A stretch of DNA of 64,000 bases from Mycobacterium sp. GTDB taxonomy: Bacteria; Actinomycetota; Actinomycetes; Mycobacteriales; Mycobacteriaceae. The number at the start of each line of letters is the position of its first letter. The first letter of the stretch is position 1. Under the pieces are notes generated by a model. The model did not search any database and had not been told where the DNA came from. It saw nothing but the letters and a program-made list of their open reading frames with translations. Positions 18,221 through 26,562 of this stretch are shown in pieces. The stretch is from contig JACPVR010000013.1 in NCBI GenBank assembly GCA_016197405.1, positions 310,001 to 374,000 of the forward strand, read 5' to 3'. The translations under genes and the position numbers were made by a program.

Positions 18221-18940
18221 ATGGGCGACAACGGATCTGACGGAGCTTTGCGGACCGGTGTGCTGCGGGCGGTGATTGCGGCAGTCATCGCCGCGGCAGC
18301 AGCAGTGGCACCCTTTGCCCAGGCCCCGGTCGCGACGGCGCAGGCCTGTCCGGATGCCAAGGTGATATTCGCGCGTGGCACCTTCGAACCCCCGGGCGTC
18401 GGCGGTACCGGGCAGGCCTTCGTCGATTCCGTCCGCACCCAACTGCCCGGCAAGTCGATTGACGTCTACCCGGTCAACTATCCGGCCTCACTCGATTTCG
18501 CGCGTGCGGCCGACGGCGTCATCGACGCCACCAACACGATCCAGGACACCGTCAACACCTGCCCCGACACCAAGATCATCCTGGGCGGCTATTCGCAGGG
18601 CGCCGCCGTGATGGCCTACATCACCACCGATGAGATCCCGGCGGAATTCAACCTGCCCGCCGGTATCACCGGGCCGATGCCCGAGGCGGTGTCGGACCAC
18701 ATCGCCGCCGTGGCCTTGTTCGGTAAACCCTCCAACGGTTTTCTGCAGATGATCGACCGCAACGCGCCACCCATCACGATCGGCCAGTTCTACACCGGCA
18801 AGACGCTCGACCTCTGCGTGCAGGATGATCCGATCTGTTCCGCGGGCGGCAACAGCGGCGCCCACGGCGCATACGCGCTCAACGGAATGACCGAGCAGGC
18901 AGCGACATTCGCAAGTCGGCAGGTGCTGCAGACGGCCTGA
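18221..18940 (+). CDS. Cutinase-family serine esterase (second copy)
   Basis: The product has 239 residues and is secreted. The signal peptide (residues about 10-40) ends in ATAQA before CPDAKVIFARGTFEPPGVGG. The nucleophile motif GGYSQGA gives Ser125; the disulfide-flanked Asp region is LCVQDDPICS; the histidine is in GAHGAYALNGM. ATG 18221 is used because CGGAG precedes it; GTG 18176 is an alternative. It shares long identical motifs with the cutinase at 7576 and is probably a lineage-specific duplicate. Its stop is 4 bases from the convergent eis-like gene. Confidence 0.9.
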   Translation: MGDNGSDGALRTGVLRAVIAAVIAAAAAVAPFAQAPVATAQACPDAKVIFARGTFEPPGVGGTGQAFVDSVRTQLPGKSIDVYPVNYPASLDFARAADGVIDATNTIQDTVNTCPDTKIILGGYSQGAAVMAYITTDEIPAEFNLPAGITGPMPEAVSDHIAAVALFGKPSNGFLQMIDRNAPPITIGQFYTGKTLDLCVQDDPICSAGGNSGAHGAYALNGMTEQAATFASRQVLQTA

Positions 18941-18944
18941 GATA

Positions 18945-20162
18945 TCAGAAGCCGTAGCCGAGCTGCGCCGGAACGTCGCTGGCGAACGCGGCGTCCAGCT
19001 GCGATATCAGCCCGGCATCGTTGCTGCGCAGCCTGTTTGCCACGGCGAACGCCGAGGCACGGTGGGTGCCCAAATAGAGGCTGCCCAGCACCGAGAGGTC
19101 GGTGTGGACATCGGCGGGGGCGTCGGTGGGCAGGCAGACCGCGCGACCCTCGTTGATCTGCACACTGAAGCGGCCTCCGCCGCCGAGGGTGGCATCGGTG
19201 ACGTCGAGGACCATCGACAGGTCCGCGGCGTAGCTGCGGGCCTGCAGTGCCGCCGGGATGTCGATGAGCCGCAACCATAATGCGTCCTCGCTGCCGGTGA
19301 TGCGCACCGCCCGCGCATCGGTGAGCAGATAGGGCAGCGGGTCGCGCGGCTGTGTCTCCACCGTGACGGTGTCCATCAGGTCCAGGCCAAGCAGGGCCCG
19401 CCAGAGCGCGATATGCGCCTGCGGCGTCACCGCCACGAGTTTGGTGACGGCCGCCTCCTTGCGTTCACCGTCGCCGCGTGCGCGGTAGAGCGCGAAACCG
19501 TCGGCGTGCAGCAGTGCGAACAGCGCGCTGCCGCCGTGCCGTGACACCTCGCGATCGGCCAGCACCTCATCCCACAGCACCCGCGGGCTGTGCAGACCAC
19601 CCGGCGTGGTCAACCTCCAGCGTTCGAAGATGTCCTCGAACCGATCGCGGTGATCGACGGCCCGGACCACCCGAACGCCTCCTGGATCGGCGACATCGGC
19701 ATGCAACCGCGCCTTGGACCGCTCGACACTCCACTGCTGTTCGATGGTGGCCGGCCCATACCCGAACCGACCGTAGATTCCGCCCTCGGAGGCTTCCAGG
19801 CCGGCGACCGGATAGGACGCGGACGCCATCCGGCGGTGCAATTCGACCAGCATCTCGCGCAACAGCCCGCGGCGACGGTGTGTCGGTGCGACCGCCACCC
19901 AGGACACCCCGGCGGCAGGCAGGACAGCCCCGCCGGGAACTGTGAGCCGCAGGTCCAGATAGAGCGTCATACCCACGACATCGGTTCCGTCGCAGGCGAT
20001 GACGGTGCCTTCGGACGCCACCATGGTGCGCCACATCGCGGTGGTCTCGGTGGGACGGAATCCGCCGAAGCAGGTGGCCGCCAGCAGGCTCATGGCGGGC
20101 CAGTCACCGTCCTCGGCACTTCGGATCGTCAACCCGGTCGGGACATACGACGTGGCAGCCAT
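18945..20162 (-). CDS. eis: Eis-family N-acetyltransferase
   Basis: Length 405 residues, close to the 402 of M. tuberculosis Eis. Eis acetylates several amines of aminoglycosides and host or self proteins from acetyl-CoA. The first GNAT domain has the acetyl-CoA loop VAPTHRRRGLLREML; the second GNAT-like domain and the C-terminal sterol-carrier-like domain follow, with VLGSLYLGTHRASAFAVANRL. The chain ends LDAAFASDVPAQLGYGF; in Eis the C-terminal Phe carboxylate takes part in catalysis, and the Phe is kept. The gene is monocistronic and convergent with the cutinase. Confidence 0.92.
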   Translation of the reverse strand: MAATSYVPTGLTIRSAEDGDWPAMSLLAATCFGGFRPTETTAMWRTMVASEGTVIACDGTDVVGMTLYLDLRLTVPGGAVLPAAGVSWVAVAPTHRRRGLLREMLVELHRRMASASYPVAGLEASEGGIYGRFGYGPATIEQQWSVERSKARLHADVADPGGVRVVRAVDHRDRFEDIFERWRLTTPGGLHSPRVLWDEVLADREVSRHGGSALFALLHADGFALYRARGDGERKEAAVTKLVAVTPQAHIALWRALLGLDLMDTVTVETQPRDPLPYLLTDARAVRITGSEDALWLRLIDIPAALQARSYAADLSMVLDVTDATLGGGGRFSVQINEGRAVCLPTDAPADVHTDLSVLGSLYLGTHRASAFAVANRLRSNDAGLISQLDAAFASDVPAQLGYGF

Positions 20163-20431
20163 GTCCCGACGGTGTCACAACGCCGAAGTCATCGCACCCG
20201 ATTATTCGTCGCATCGGGCCGGCAGGGCTCCGCCGGCCGCCGCGGCGATTGTGCGGTTTCTCACCAACGTCCGGGGAATATTCGAAAAGTGTTGGTCTGC
20301 AAGGAAAATACTCAAATTTTGCAGCGCTCGGGGGTTTGGAACACGGCGACGCCCGGGTAATACCGTTTGCATAGATCACCTATACACCCGTTGCCGCGGG
20401 TGACCGAACGATTACTCATAGTGGAGGAAAA

Positions 20432-20671
20432 ATGACAACCAACCGTCAGCGCACCCGCCGATTCGCCGCAGCCGCCGGAGTTGCCGCCGCCCTGGCCGCC
20501 GGACCCCTCGTGATCGCGTCCGGTTCGGCGACGCAGAGCCTCAGCGGGGAGCCCACCACCGAGGTGACGGCACCCTCGACCGATCCGTACCAGCCCCCCA
20601 CCGTGGAGCCCGAGTCCAGTGCGCCGGGCAATCCGGACGGTGCCAACGGCGACCTGGACGCGGCCAAATAG
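20432..20671 (+). CDS. Tiny secreted protein, paralogue A (GDLDAAK end)
   Basis: The product has 79 residues. It starts MTTNRQRTRRFAAAAG, a Sec signal with cleavage near residue 33, and the mature 46 residues are Pro/Ser/Thr/Glu-rich, ending NPDGANGDLDAAK. GGAGG stands seven bases before ATG. A second gene at 23332 encodes a protein with the same plan: the same signal start (T-NR--TR-FAA), a variable middle, and the same ending. Neither contains cysteine or a known domain. The gene is preceded by 269 bases free of genes, AT-richer than average, with the repeat CTGCAA (20297) and TTGCAG (20319). Function unknown. Confidence 0.75.
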   Translation: MTTNRQRTRRFAAAAGVAAALAAGPLVIASGSATQSLSGEPTTEVTAPSTDPYQPPTVEPESSAPGNPDGANGDLDAAK

Positions 20672-20726
20672 CCGCCAAGCCGACTGCGGTGTTTGGTCGT
20701 CGGCCGCGGTGGCTAATCGCACAAAC

Positions 20727-22121
20727 GTGACGTTCGACCTGCGGCCCAGCATCGCGCAGCACGACCTGGCCCGGCGCACCCACGAGTTCGCCGAGCAGGT
20801 GATCAGGCCTGTCGCGCCCGAGTACGACGCGCGCCAGGAGTTCCCCTGGCCGGTGCTGGAGGAGGCCGCATCCCGCGGCTTCTACAGTCCGCTGTTCTAT
20901 CGGGATCTGATCGGCGATCCGACGGGGTTGTCGCTGCCGATGTTCATGGAGGAGCTGTTCTGGGGCTGCGCCGGTATCGGCCTGGCCATCGTGATGCCGG
21001 CACTGGCACTCTCGGCGATCGGGCAGGCCGCCTCCCCCGAACAGATGCTCACGTGGGCGCCGGAATGCTTCGGCACACCCGGCGATCTGAAGCTGGCGGC
21101 CCTGGCGATCTCGGAGCCCGAAGGCGGCAGCGATGTGCGCAACCTGCGCACCAGGGCACGTCGCGCCGGGCCCGGCAAGGACGCCGACTGGATCATCGAC
21201 GGGCACAAGATGTGGATCGGCAATGGCGGTATCGCCAACGTCCACGTGGTCAACGCGGTGGTCGACGAGGAACTCGGGCACCGGGGCCAGGCACTCTTCG
21301 TGGTGCCCGGTGGTACTCCGGGCCTGGAGTTGGTGCGCAAGCTGGACAAGATGGGCTGCCGGGCATCGCACACCGCCGAGTTGAAGTTCACCGACGTGCG
21401 GGTGCCGGCGGAGAACCTGCTCGGCGGCCACGACAAGCTGGAACACAAACTGGCCAAGGCCCGCGAAGTGGTCGCAGGCGGTCGGCGTTCCGGCTCGGCA
21501 GCGCTGGGCACATTCGAGCAGACCCGGCCCATGGTCGCCGCGCAGGCCCTGGGCATCGCCCGCGCCGCGCTGGAGTACATGACCGAGTACGCCAATCGGC
21601 GTGAGGCCTTCGGCGGTCCGATCATCGACAACCAGGGCATCTCATTCCCGATCGCGGAGTTGGCAACCCAGATCGATGCCGCGCGGCTGCTGACCTGGCG
21701 TGCCTCATGGATGGCCGCGACCGGCGTTCCCTTCGACCGCGGTGAAGGGTCGATGTCGAAACTGGCGGCCAGCGAGGTCGCCGTCAAGACCACCGAACGG
21801 GCGATCCAGACCATGGGCGGGTGGGGCTACATCAAGGACCATCCGGTGGAGAAGTGGTACCGGGATGCCAAGCTCTACACCATCTTCGAAGGCACCAGCG
21901 AAATCCAGCGGATGGTGATCTCCAGAGCGCTCGGCGCAGCCGACGGCGCACCCCCGCTGCATGTCGAGCTCGAGCCCTCCGGTGGCCCACTGAACCGGTG
22001 GTTCGGTCGCGGCACCCCACTGCGTGGCCGCGCCGCCGACCGCGCACTCGCGGTCAAGGACTCGGTACCCGAACCCGTGATGCGGCTGGCGATGAAGGTA
22101 CTTGCGCCGCCGCGCAAATGA
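20727..22121 (+). CDS. Acyl-CoA dehydrogenase (FadE family)
   Basis: This flavoenzyme of about 464 residues introduces a trans-2 double bond into an acyl-CoA, passing electrons to ETF. It shows the FAD/substrate block LAISEPEGGSDVRNLRT, the middle-domain MWIGNGG, and the C-terminal MGGWGYIKDHPVEKWYRDAK followed by TIFEGTSEIQR, in which Glu is the catalytic base. GTG 20727 is chosen because the conserved FDLRPSI segment begins there; GTG 20709 is an alternative. A YdeI-like gene follows after 25 bases. Confidence 0.88.
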   Translation: MTFDLRPSIAQHDLARRTHEFAEQVIRPVAPEYDARQEFPWPVLEEAASRGFYSPLFYRDLIGDPTGLSLPMFMEELFWGCAGIGLAIVMPALALSAIGQAASPEQMLTWAPECFGTPGDLKLAALAISEPEGGSDVRNLRTRARRAGPGKDADWIIDGHKMWIGNGGIANVHVVNAVVDEELGHRGQALFVVPGGTPGLELVRKLDKMGCRASHTAELKFTDVRVPAENLLGGHDKLEHKLAKAREVVAGGRRSGSAALGTFEQTRPMVAAQALGIARAALEYMTEYANRREAFGGPIIDNQGISFPIAELATQIDAARLLTWRASWMAATGVPFDRGEGSMSKLAASEVAVKTTERAIQTMGGWGYIKDHPVEKWYRDAKLYTIFEGTSEIQRMVISRALGAADGAPPLHVELEPSGGPLNRWFGRGTPLRGRAADRALAVKDSVPEPVMRLAMKVLAPPRK

Positions 22122-22146
22122 CTCCCGAACGATTACCGTGGCCGAT

Positions 22147-22413
22147 ATGAACGGCAAGCTGGTGCAAGGCGGCGTGGTTCACGAACTCCCGACCGACCTG
22201 CGCGACGCGCTGATCGGCAACGACACCGCGCTGGCCGCCTGGAACGACATCACACCGCTGGCCCGCAACGAGTTCATCTGCTGGGTCGAAGACGCCAAAC
22301 AGGACACCACCCGCCAGCGCCGCATCAGACGCACCCAGGAGGAGCTGGAGGAGGGTAAACGCCGGCCCTGCTGCTGGCCCGGCTGCAAGCACCGCGAGCG
22401 CACCGGCCGGTAG
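22147..22413 (+). CDS. YdeI/OmdA-family small protein
   Basis: The product has 88 residues and matches the short C-terminal YdeI/OmdA domain: LRDALIGNDTALAAWNDITPLARNEFICWVEDAKQ, then an Arg-rich helix TTRQRRIRRTQEELEEGKRRP. The tail is CCWPGCKHRER, a cysteine cluster that could bind a metal but may be incidental. ATG 22147 is the start; GTG 22138 is possible. It probably shares a transcript with the acyl-CoA dehydrogenase. Biochemical role of the family is not established. Confidence 0.75.
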   Translation: MNGKLVQGGVVHELPTDLRDALIGNDTALAAWNDITPLARNEFICWVEDAKQDTTRQRRIRRTQEELEEGKRRPCCWPGCKHRERTGR

Positions 22414-22418
22414 CCGGG

Positions 22419-23036
22419 TCAGCCCACCGCGCTGATGGTCGCCTCACAGATCGGCAGGTTTACCGGGAGCAGGTGCGCTGCGTAACCGTTCGGCGGTGTG
22501 ACGGACAGGGTGCCGGTGCGGCCGCAGTTCGCGCCGCTGCTCAGGTCGATAGCCGAAGCCTGCACATCGGCGGTCGCGACCTCACCGGGATTGAGTTCGA
22601 GGTGCGGAGCGGAGTTGGCGGGTCGTCGCGCCACGTGAACCAGGACACCACCGGCCGCCGTGAGAAGGTCCGCGCCCGGATATCCCACCAGTGCGCACGG
22701 GACCGGCCCGGTGTTGGTGAAGGAGACCACCACCCGACGCAGGGTGTCCGCCGACGAGACCTCACCGCCGCTGACCGTGAGGGCTTCGTCAGAACACACG
22801 CCGACCACCGCGGGTTCGGTAGGCGTCGAGGTCTGCGGCGCGGGTTCGGCCGCCGTCGAGGTCTGCGGCGCGGGTTCGGTGACAGTGGTGGCCGGCGGCG
22901 CCGTATCTGCCGATGGGGCCGCGACAACTACCGAGGGCGTAGTCGGGCTTGTCGGCGCGGCGGGGCGGTCTGTGTGACCGGGCGAACAGCCGACGACCAG
23001 TACGACGAGCCCAGCTGCGACCAGGATGCGATACAC
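22419..23036 (-). CDS. DUF4232 lipoprotein
   Basis: The product has 205 residues. The GTG start at 23036 has GGAAGGGAC upstream. The lipobox LVVGC makes Cys17 the lipidated residue, so the protein sits in the outer leaflet of the plasma membrane. A Pro/Thr/Ser linker (20-80) contains repeated EPAPQTST units. A DUF4232 domain of about 120 residues follows, with a conserved Cys at its start (GVCSDEALTV) and later Cys in VPCALVGYPG, ANCGRTG and LPICEA. The family is common in mycobacteria, with no known function. It is convergent with the YdeI-like gene. Confidence 0.82.
   Translation of the reverse strand: MYRILVAAGLVVLVVGCSPGHTDRPAAPTSPTTPSVVVAAPSADTAPPATTVTEPAPQTSTAAEPAPQTSTPTEPAVVGVCSDEALTVSGGEVSSADTLRRVVVSFTNTGPVPCALVGYPGADLLTAAGGVLVHVARRPANSAPHLELNPGEVATADVQASAIDLSSGANCGRTGTLSVTPPNGYAAHLLPVNLPICEATISAVG
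22809..22879 (-). repeat. 30-base tandem repeat in the lipoprotein linker
   Basis: The block CGCGGGTTCGG recurs at 22809, 22839 and 22869, period 30; two full units (from 22825 and 22855) share 25 identical bases. It encodes the repeated EPAPQTST linker of the DUF4232 lipoprotein. Because 30 is a multiple of three, copy changes would keep the frame. Confidence 0.75.
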
Positions 23037-23331
23037 GACGGTCCCTTCCGATATGCCATGCCCGCCGGTGTGCGGGCACATCAAGTGCACCTGGAGGGAG
23101 ACGCTACCGATCCCAACAACGTCGGGTGCTCAACGTCGCGACCGCCGGCGGATATTCCCGTGCGGGCAGTCCGCTTCGCCGACAGCTGAATTTGCCGTCG
23201 GCCCGGCGGAGGGAATGCGAATATCGCTCTCCCCCAGTCCTGTTCGGGAATGTCTCACCGCCCGTCCCGGTTCCTATAAGCGTCCATCCGATGAGGGCGG
23301 GACATACGTACAGACATAAAGAGGTAGAGAT

Positions 23332-23538
23332 ATGAGCACCAACCGTAAGAACACCCGCAACTTCGCCGCCACCGCCGCCATCGCCCTGGCATTGATCGCC
23401 GGCCCCGCCGCACTGGCGGGAGGCACCATCGCCCAGAGCCTCGCCGACGGGCAGAGCAGCGGCTACGCGGGTCCCGCCGGAGTCGGAGTACCGGGTAACC
23501 CGGGCAACACCGTCGGCGACCTGGACGCCGCCCGCTAA
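23332..23538 (+). CDS. Tiny secreted protein, paralogue B (GDLDAAR end)
   Basis: The product has 68 residues. It begins MSTNRKNTRNFAATAAIAL, a Sec signal with cleavage near residue 34 (TIA-QS), and the 34-residue mature chain is Gly/Ala/Pro-rich, ending NPGNTVGDLDAAR. The pattern matches the gene at 20432: same N-terminal start, QSL just after cleavage, and the same last residues. GAGGTAG precedes the ATG. A strong hairpin 22 bases after the stop suggests a self-contained transcription unit. Function unknown. Confidence 0.75.
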   Translation: MSTNRKNTRNFAATAAIALALIAGPAALAGGTIAQSLADGQSSGYAGPAGVGVPGNPGNTVGDLDAAR

Positions 23539-23560
23539 CGGCGCCGATACACCGAAGCTT

Positions 23561-23593
23561 TCGACCCAGTCCCGCTTGGCGGGACTGGGTCGA
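23561..23593 (+). terminator. Strong hairpin, probable terminator
   Basis: A perfect 15-base stem (23561-23575 with 23579-23593) and a 3-base loop TTG follow the tiny secreted gene by 22 bases. There is no U-tract, as is common in mycobacteria. It lies 61 bases beyond the stop of the convergent ThuA-like gene and could serve both sides. Confidence 0.75.
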
Positions 23594-23654
23594 TCGCATT
23601 GTGGAGGGTTGCGGCGTGCCATCGCCTCGTGGACCGAAACTGGCGCGGATCGCC

Positions 23655-24521
23655 TCAGCCGGCCCCGGACAACTCGGCGGTCGGCTGGAGCCACATCGCG
23701 ACATTGCGGACGTAGTCCTTGAACACCGTGAGACGTGCCGGGTCAGAGGTGATCTCGCTGCCCGGCGGTTCGGTCACGAACGTGGGCGCACCGCAGCGCA
23801 GGTCCCAGTTGTAGTCGGCGAAGTGATGGAAGGTCGACTCCGCCACGGCGCGGCCCATCGGACGGCCGTCTGGCGCCGATTCGCCGTCCAACGCCACCGC
23901 GAGGTTGAAGACCCGCCCGGTCACCCGACTGCGGCCGTGGGCGACGACGGTGGCGTGCGGACCTTCAGGTGTCACCAGCCCTTCGTGGGGGTGGGCCGGA
24001 AACCACTCGATGTGCCCGCTGCTCGTACGGGTCGTGCGCAGCAGTTCGTGGGAGACATAGGTGGCCAGCACAGGTTGGTAGTCACCGTTGGCACCGGAAT
24101 GAAAGTTGGGCCAGGAGATTTCGGGTGTTCCGCGGTCGTCGCGCATGACTTCCGGGTCGAGGGAGTCGTCGTGGAATCGGTTGACCCGTCCGAGCGAGCC
24201 CAGTCGTCGCAGGCAGCTGCCCAACTGTTGATGATCGCGTGCGGTGAGAACACCGCCTCCACCGTGGCGAAACCGGATCACCGCGTCGGCCTCGGCGGCG
24301 GTGAGTCCGTCGCCGACGTCGACGGCCAGCAGCCAGAGTTGGTCGAAGCCGAGATCGTCGAGACGCACCAGTACTGGATCGTCGTCGGCGCAGTCGCTGC
24401 GGTCGCGCGCGAGGACGTCGTGGCCCGCGGCGCGGAGTTCGGTTGCCAGGAGCGAGAATCGGTTGATGTTCCAGTCGTCGGGATGACCCGTGATAGTGGA
24501 CTGCAACAGGATACGTGCCAT
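23655..24521 (-). CDS. ThuA-like / class I glutamine-amidotransferase-fold protein
   Basis: The product has 288 residues. The N-terminus ARILLQSTITGHPDDWNINRFSLLATEL and the central GGGGVLTARDHQQLGSCL resemble the ThuA-like members of the amidotransferase-like superfamily, with a possible histidine-bearing segment HIEWFPAHPHEGLV and FHHFADYNWDLRCGAP near the end. No Cys nucleophile in an elbow is evident, as in other ThuA proteins. It is the last gene of the sigma factor-SDR-cupin operon, separated from the cupin by 4 bases. The family is poorly characterised; sugar or small-molecule metabolism is a guess. Confidence 0.6.
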   Translation of the reverse strand: MARILLQSTITGHPDDWNINRFSLLATELRAAGHDVLARDRSDCADDDPVLVRLDDLGFDQLWLLAVDVGDGLTAAEADAVIRFRHGGGGVLTARDHQQLGSCLRRLGSLGRVNRFHDDSLDPEVMRDDRGTPEISWPNFHSGANGDYQPVLATYVSHELLRTTRTSSGHIEWFPAHPHEGLVTPEGPHATVVAHGRSRVTGRVFNLAVALDGESAPDGRPMGRAVAESTFHHFADYNWDLRCGAPTFVTEPPGSEITSDPARLTVFKDYVRNVAMWLQPTAELSGAG

Positions 24522-24525
24522 CGCC

Positions 24526-24966
24526 TCACAGCTTCCGATCGAAGGATTCGGGACCGGGTGGCGCCGGCAGGCGAAGGTGCTTGCGCGTGGCCAGTTCCTG
24601 TTCGCTAACCAGGGTCAACATCGGCTGACCTGGTAGGCACATCATGGTGACCAGGAATCGCACTTCGACATCATCGCGATTGTTGGCATCGCAGTAGTGG
24701 ATGACGTCGCCGCCGGGTTCCCAGAACGCCTCCCCTGCCCGGAGTACGCGCGGCGCCTCGCCTTCGAGTTCGAAGAGCAATTCGCCCTCGAGAACGTAAC
24801 CGAAGGCCGGCCCGCTGGGGTGCCGATGCGGTGGTGCACCTCCACTGCCCGGTGGGTAGGTGATCGTCACGGTCATCACGTGTGCGTCGCCCGGGATTAC
24901 CGGCGGGGTCACCTCCTGCACCACCGTCAGGGCGTTCTCCCACTGGGGGTCAAAAATCTTGGACAT
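24526..24966 (-). CDS. Cupin-domain protein
   Basis: This single cupin barrel has 146 residues. The first motif PPHRHPSGPAFGYVLEGEL carries two His and a following Glu region; the second reads GEAFWEPGGDVIHYCDA with the His for metal binding. The start ATG 24966 follows a strong GAGGAGAGGA site. The C-terminus is a short helix ending FDRKL. It lies 26 bases after the SDR gene and 4 bases before the ThuA-like gene, so the three are cotranscribed. It could be an isomerase, dioxygenase or ligand-binding protein. Confidence 0.8.
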   Translation of the reverse strand: MSKIFDPQWENALTVVQEVTPPVIPGDAHVMTVTITYPPGSGGAPPHRHPSGPAFGYVLEGELLFELEGEAPRVLRAGEAFWEPGGDVIHYCDANNRDDVEVRFLVTMMCLPGQPMLTLVSEQELATRKHLRLPAPPGPESFDRKL

Positions 24967-24992
24967 CTGAAAATCCTCTCCTCGTTGATGAT

Positions 24993-25748
24993 TCAGATTG
25001 CGGCGCCGCCACCGTCGACGTGCAACGTGGCGCCGGTGATGAAGCTCGACCGCGGTGAGGCCAGAAACAGCACGGCCTGAGCGATCTCGTCGGGGCGGGC
25101 GGTCCGCCCCAGCGGTAGCGCACGTCCCAATTCGTCGTTGGCATCGCCCCACTCGGCGACGACACCCGCGGTACTGGTGGGACCCGGGGCGACACTGTTG
25201 ACGCGCACATGACGCGAAGCGAATTCGACAGCCCAGGTTCGGGTCAACGACTCGACCGCGGCCTTGGACGCGCTGTAGGCCGAGGCGCCGGCAACCCCCT
25301 TCGACGCGACCATCGACGTGACGTTGACGATGGCACCGTGCCCTCGGTCCAGCATCCCTGGCGCCAGGCCCGCCGTCAGGAAGTAGGTTCCGCGGACGTT
25401 GGTGTCGAAGGTTCGTGCGAATCCCTCGACGTCCTGGGCGACGGTCGGCGCCGAAGGGAAGCTGGCGGCGTTGTTGACGAGCACGTCGACGTGGCCGGCT
25501 TGCCGGACCAGCGCGTGCACCGACTCCAGGTCGGCGAGGTCGGTCCTGATGAAGGGGGCATTGAGTTCGGTGGCTGCGGCGTCGCCGCGGCGTTGGTCTC
25601 GTCCTGCGATGACCACCGAGGCACCTGCCTGGCTCAGCAATCGCGCGCATGCCTCGCCAATGCCTGCGGTGCCGCCGGTCACCAACGCGCGAAGGCCCCG
25701 CAGTTCCGAGATCGGGGCGGCGCCGTCACGCACTGCGCTGGTCAGCAT
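24993..25748 (-). CDS. Short-chain dehydrogenase/reductase (SDR)
   Basis: The product has 251 residues and is a classical SDR. The nucleotide-binding motif TGGTAGIG is at residues 24-31; NNAAS replaces the usual NNAG; a Ser in VNVTSM and the YSASK catalytic pair follow. The C-terminal GATLHVDGGGA is typical. The N-terminal 12 residues are extra. Its start lies inside the end of the ECF sigma factor gene (23-base overlap), which shows tight coupling to that regulator. Substrate unknown; a keto/hydroxy compound sensed by the cluster is likely. Confidence 0.87.
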   Translation of the reverse strand: MLTSAVRDGAAPISELRGLRALVTGGTAGIGEACARLLSQAGASVVIAGRDQRRGDAAATELNAPFIRTDLADLESVHALVRQAGHVDVLVNNAASFPSAPTVAQDVEGFARTFDTNVRGTYFLTAGLAPGMLDRGHGAIVNVTSMVASKGVAGASAYSASKAAVESLTRTWAVEFASRHVRVNSVAPGPTSTAGVVAEWGDANDELGRALPLGRTARPDEIAQAVLFLASPRSSFITGATLHVDGGGAAI

Positions 25749-26409
25749 GGCCGTACTCCTCGCGGCAGTGATCGCGGTGTGACCCGGCGAGGGCGATGCG
25801 CAGTCGCCGCCGACCGCGCGACACCCGTGACATCACCGTGCCCATCGGCACGTTCATCAACGCCGCGGTCTCCGCATAGGTGTATCCCTGGACCCCGACG
25901 TGGTAGATGGCGGTCCGGACGCCGTCGGGCAACGATGCGAGCGCGGCCTGCAGGTCACCGTCGGGCATCAGGTCGAGCACCTCGGTCTCGGCGGATTGAC
26001 AGGTAGCCGACGAAACGGTGCCTGCGTCGGCGGTGTCGCTGAGGGGAACTTCGGTGGGGCGTCGCTCCCGGTAGCGGTGCGTGCTGACCCACCGGTTGTG
26101 CAGGATGCGGAACAGCCACGCGTTGAGGTTGGTGCCGTCCTGGAACGATCCGAAGCCCTGGTAGGCGTGTAACAGGGTGTCCTGCAACAGATCCTCGGCG
26201 TCGGCGTCACATTGGGCCAGTCGGCGGGCGCGGCGGGCGAGGGCACCGAACAACGGTGTGGCATCGGTGGCGAACCGGGCGGCGAGATCGGCGTCGGATG
26301 CGGGGACGGTTGCGATGTTCACGGTCGGGAAGCTGCGTGCGCCGTCACCGGGGATCAGGGTGCTGTCGTGGAGCGCGAACCGGTCGGGGCCGGACCTTGT
26401 TGACGTCAT
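25726..26409 (-). CDS. ECF RNA polymerase sigma factor (SigH/SigR-like)
   Basis: The product has 227 residues. Region 2 reads DAEDLLQDTLLHAYQGFGSFQDGTNLNAWLFRILHNRW, close to SigH/SigR (same GTNL-AWL-RIL segment). Region 4 reads YTYAETAALMNVPMGTVMSRVSRGRRRL. About 35 extra N-terminal residues lack a recognised domain. No zinc-binding anti-sigma (ZAS) gene is next to it, unusual for this group; the upstream LuxR regulator or the SDR/cupin products may replace that role. The start is ATG 26409 with GGAAG upstream. It is the first gene of the SDR-cupin-ThuA unit. Confidence 0.9.
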   Translation of the reverse strand: MTSTRSGPDRFALHDSTLIPGDGARSFPTVNIATVPASDADLAARFATDATPLFGALARRARRLAQCDADAEDLLQDTLLHAYQGFGSFQDGTNLNAWLFRILHNRWVSTHRYRERRPTEVPLSDTADAGTVSSATCQSAETEVLDLMPDGDLQAALASLPDGVRTAIYHVGVQGYTYAETAALMNVPMGTVMSRVSRGRRRLRIALAGSHRDHCREEYGHADQRSA

Positions 26410-26562
26410 AATCGGTCTTCCGTTGTCTCGTTCGGGGTGGCCGCGCGGGTTGCACCGCCGAATCCAGAGTGGTCGCAGGGTGGGTCTGACGAACCCTGGA
26501 AAGTTCGTGGTCCGCCGCGCGGGATCCGTAGTGCGGTCGGCGTGAACCGATCGGTGACGGCG

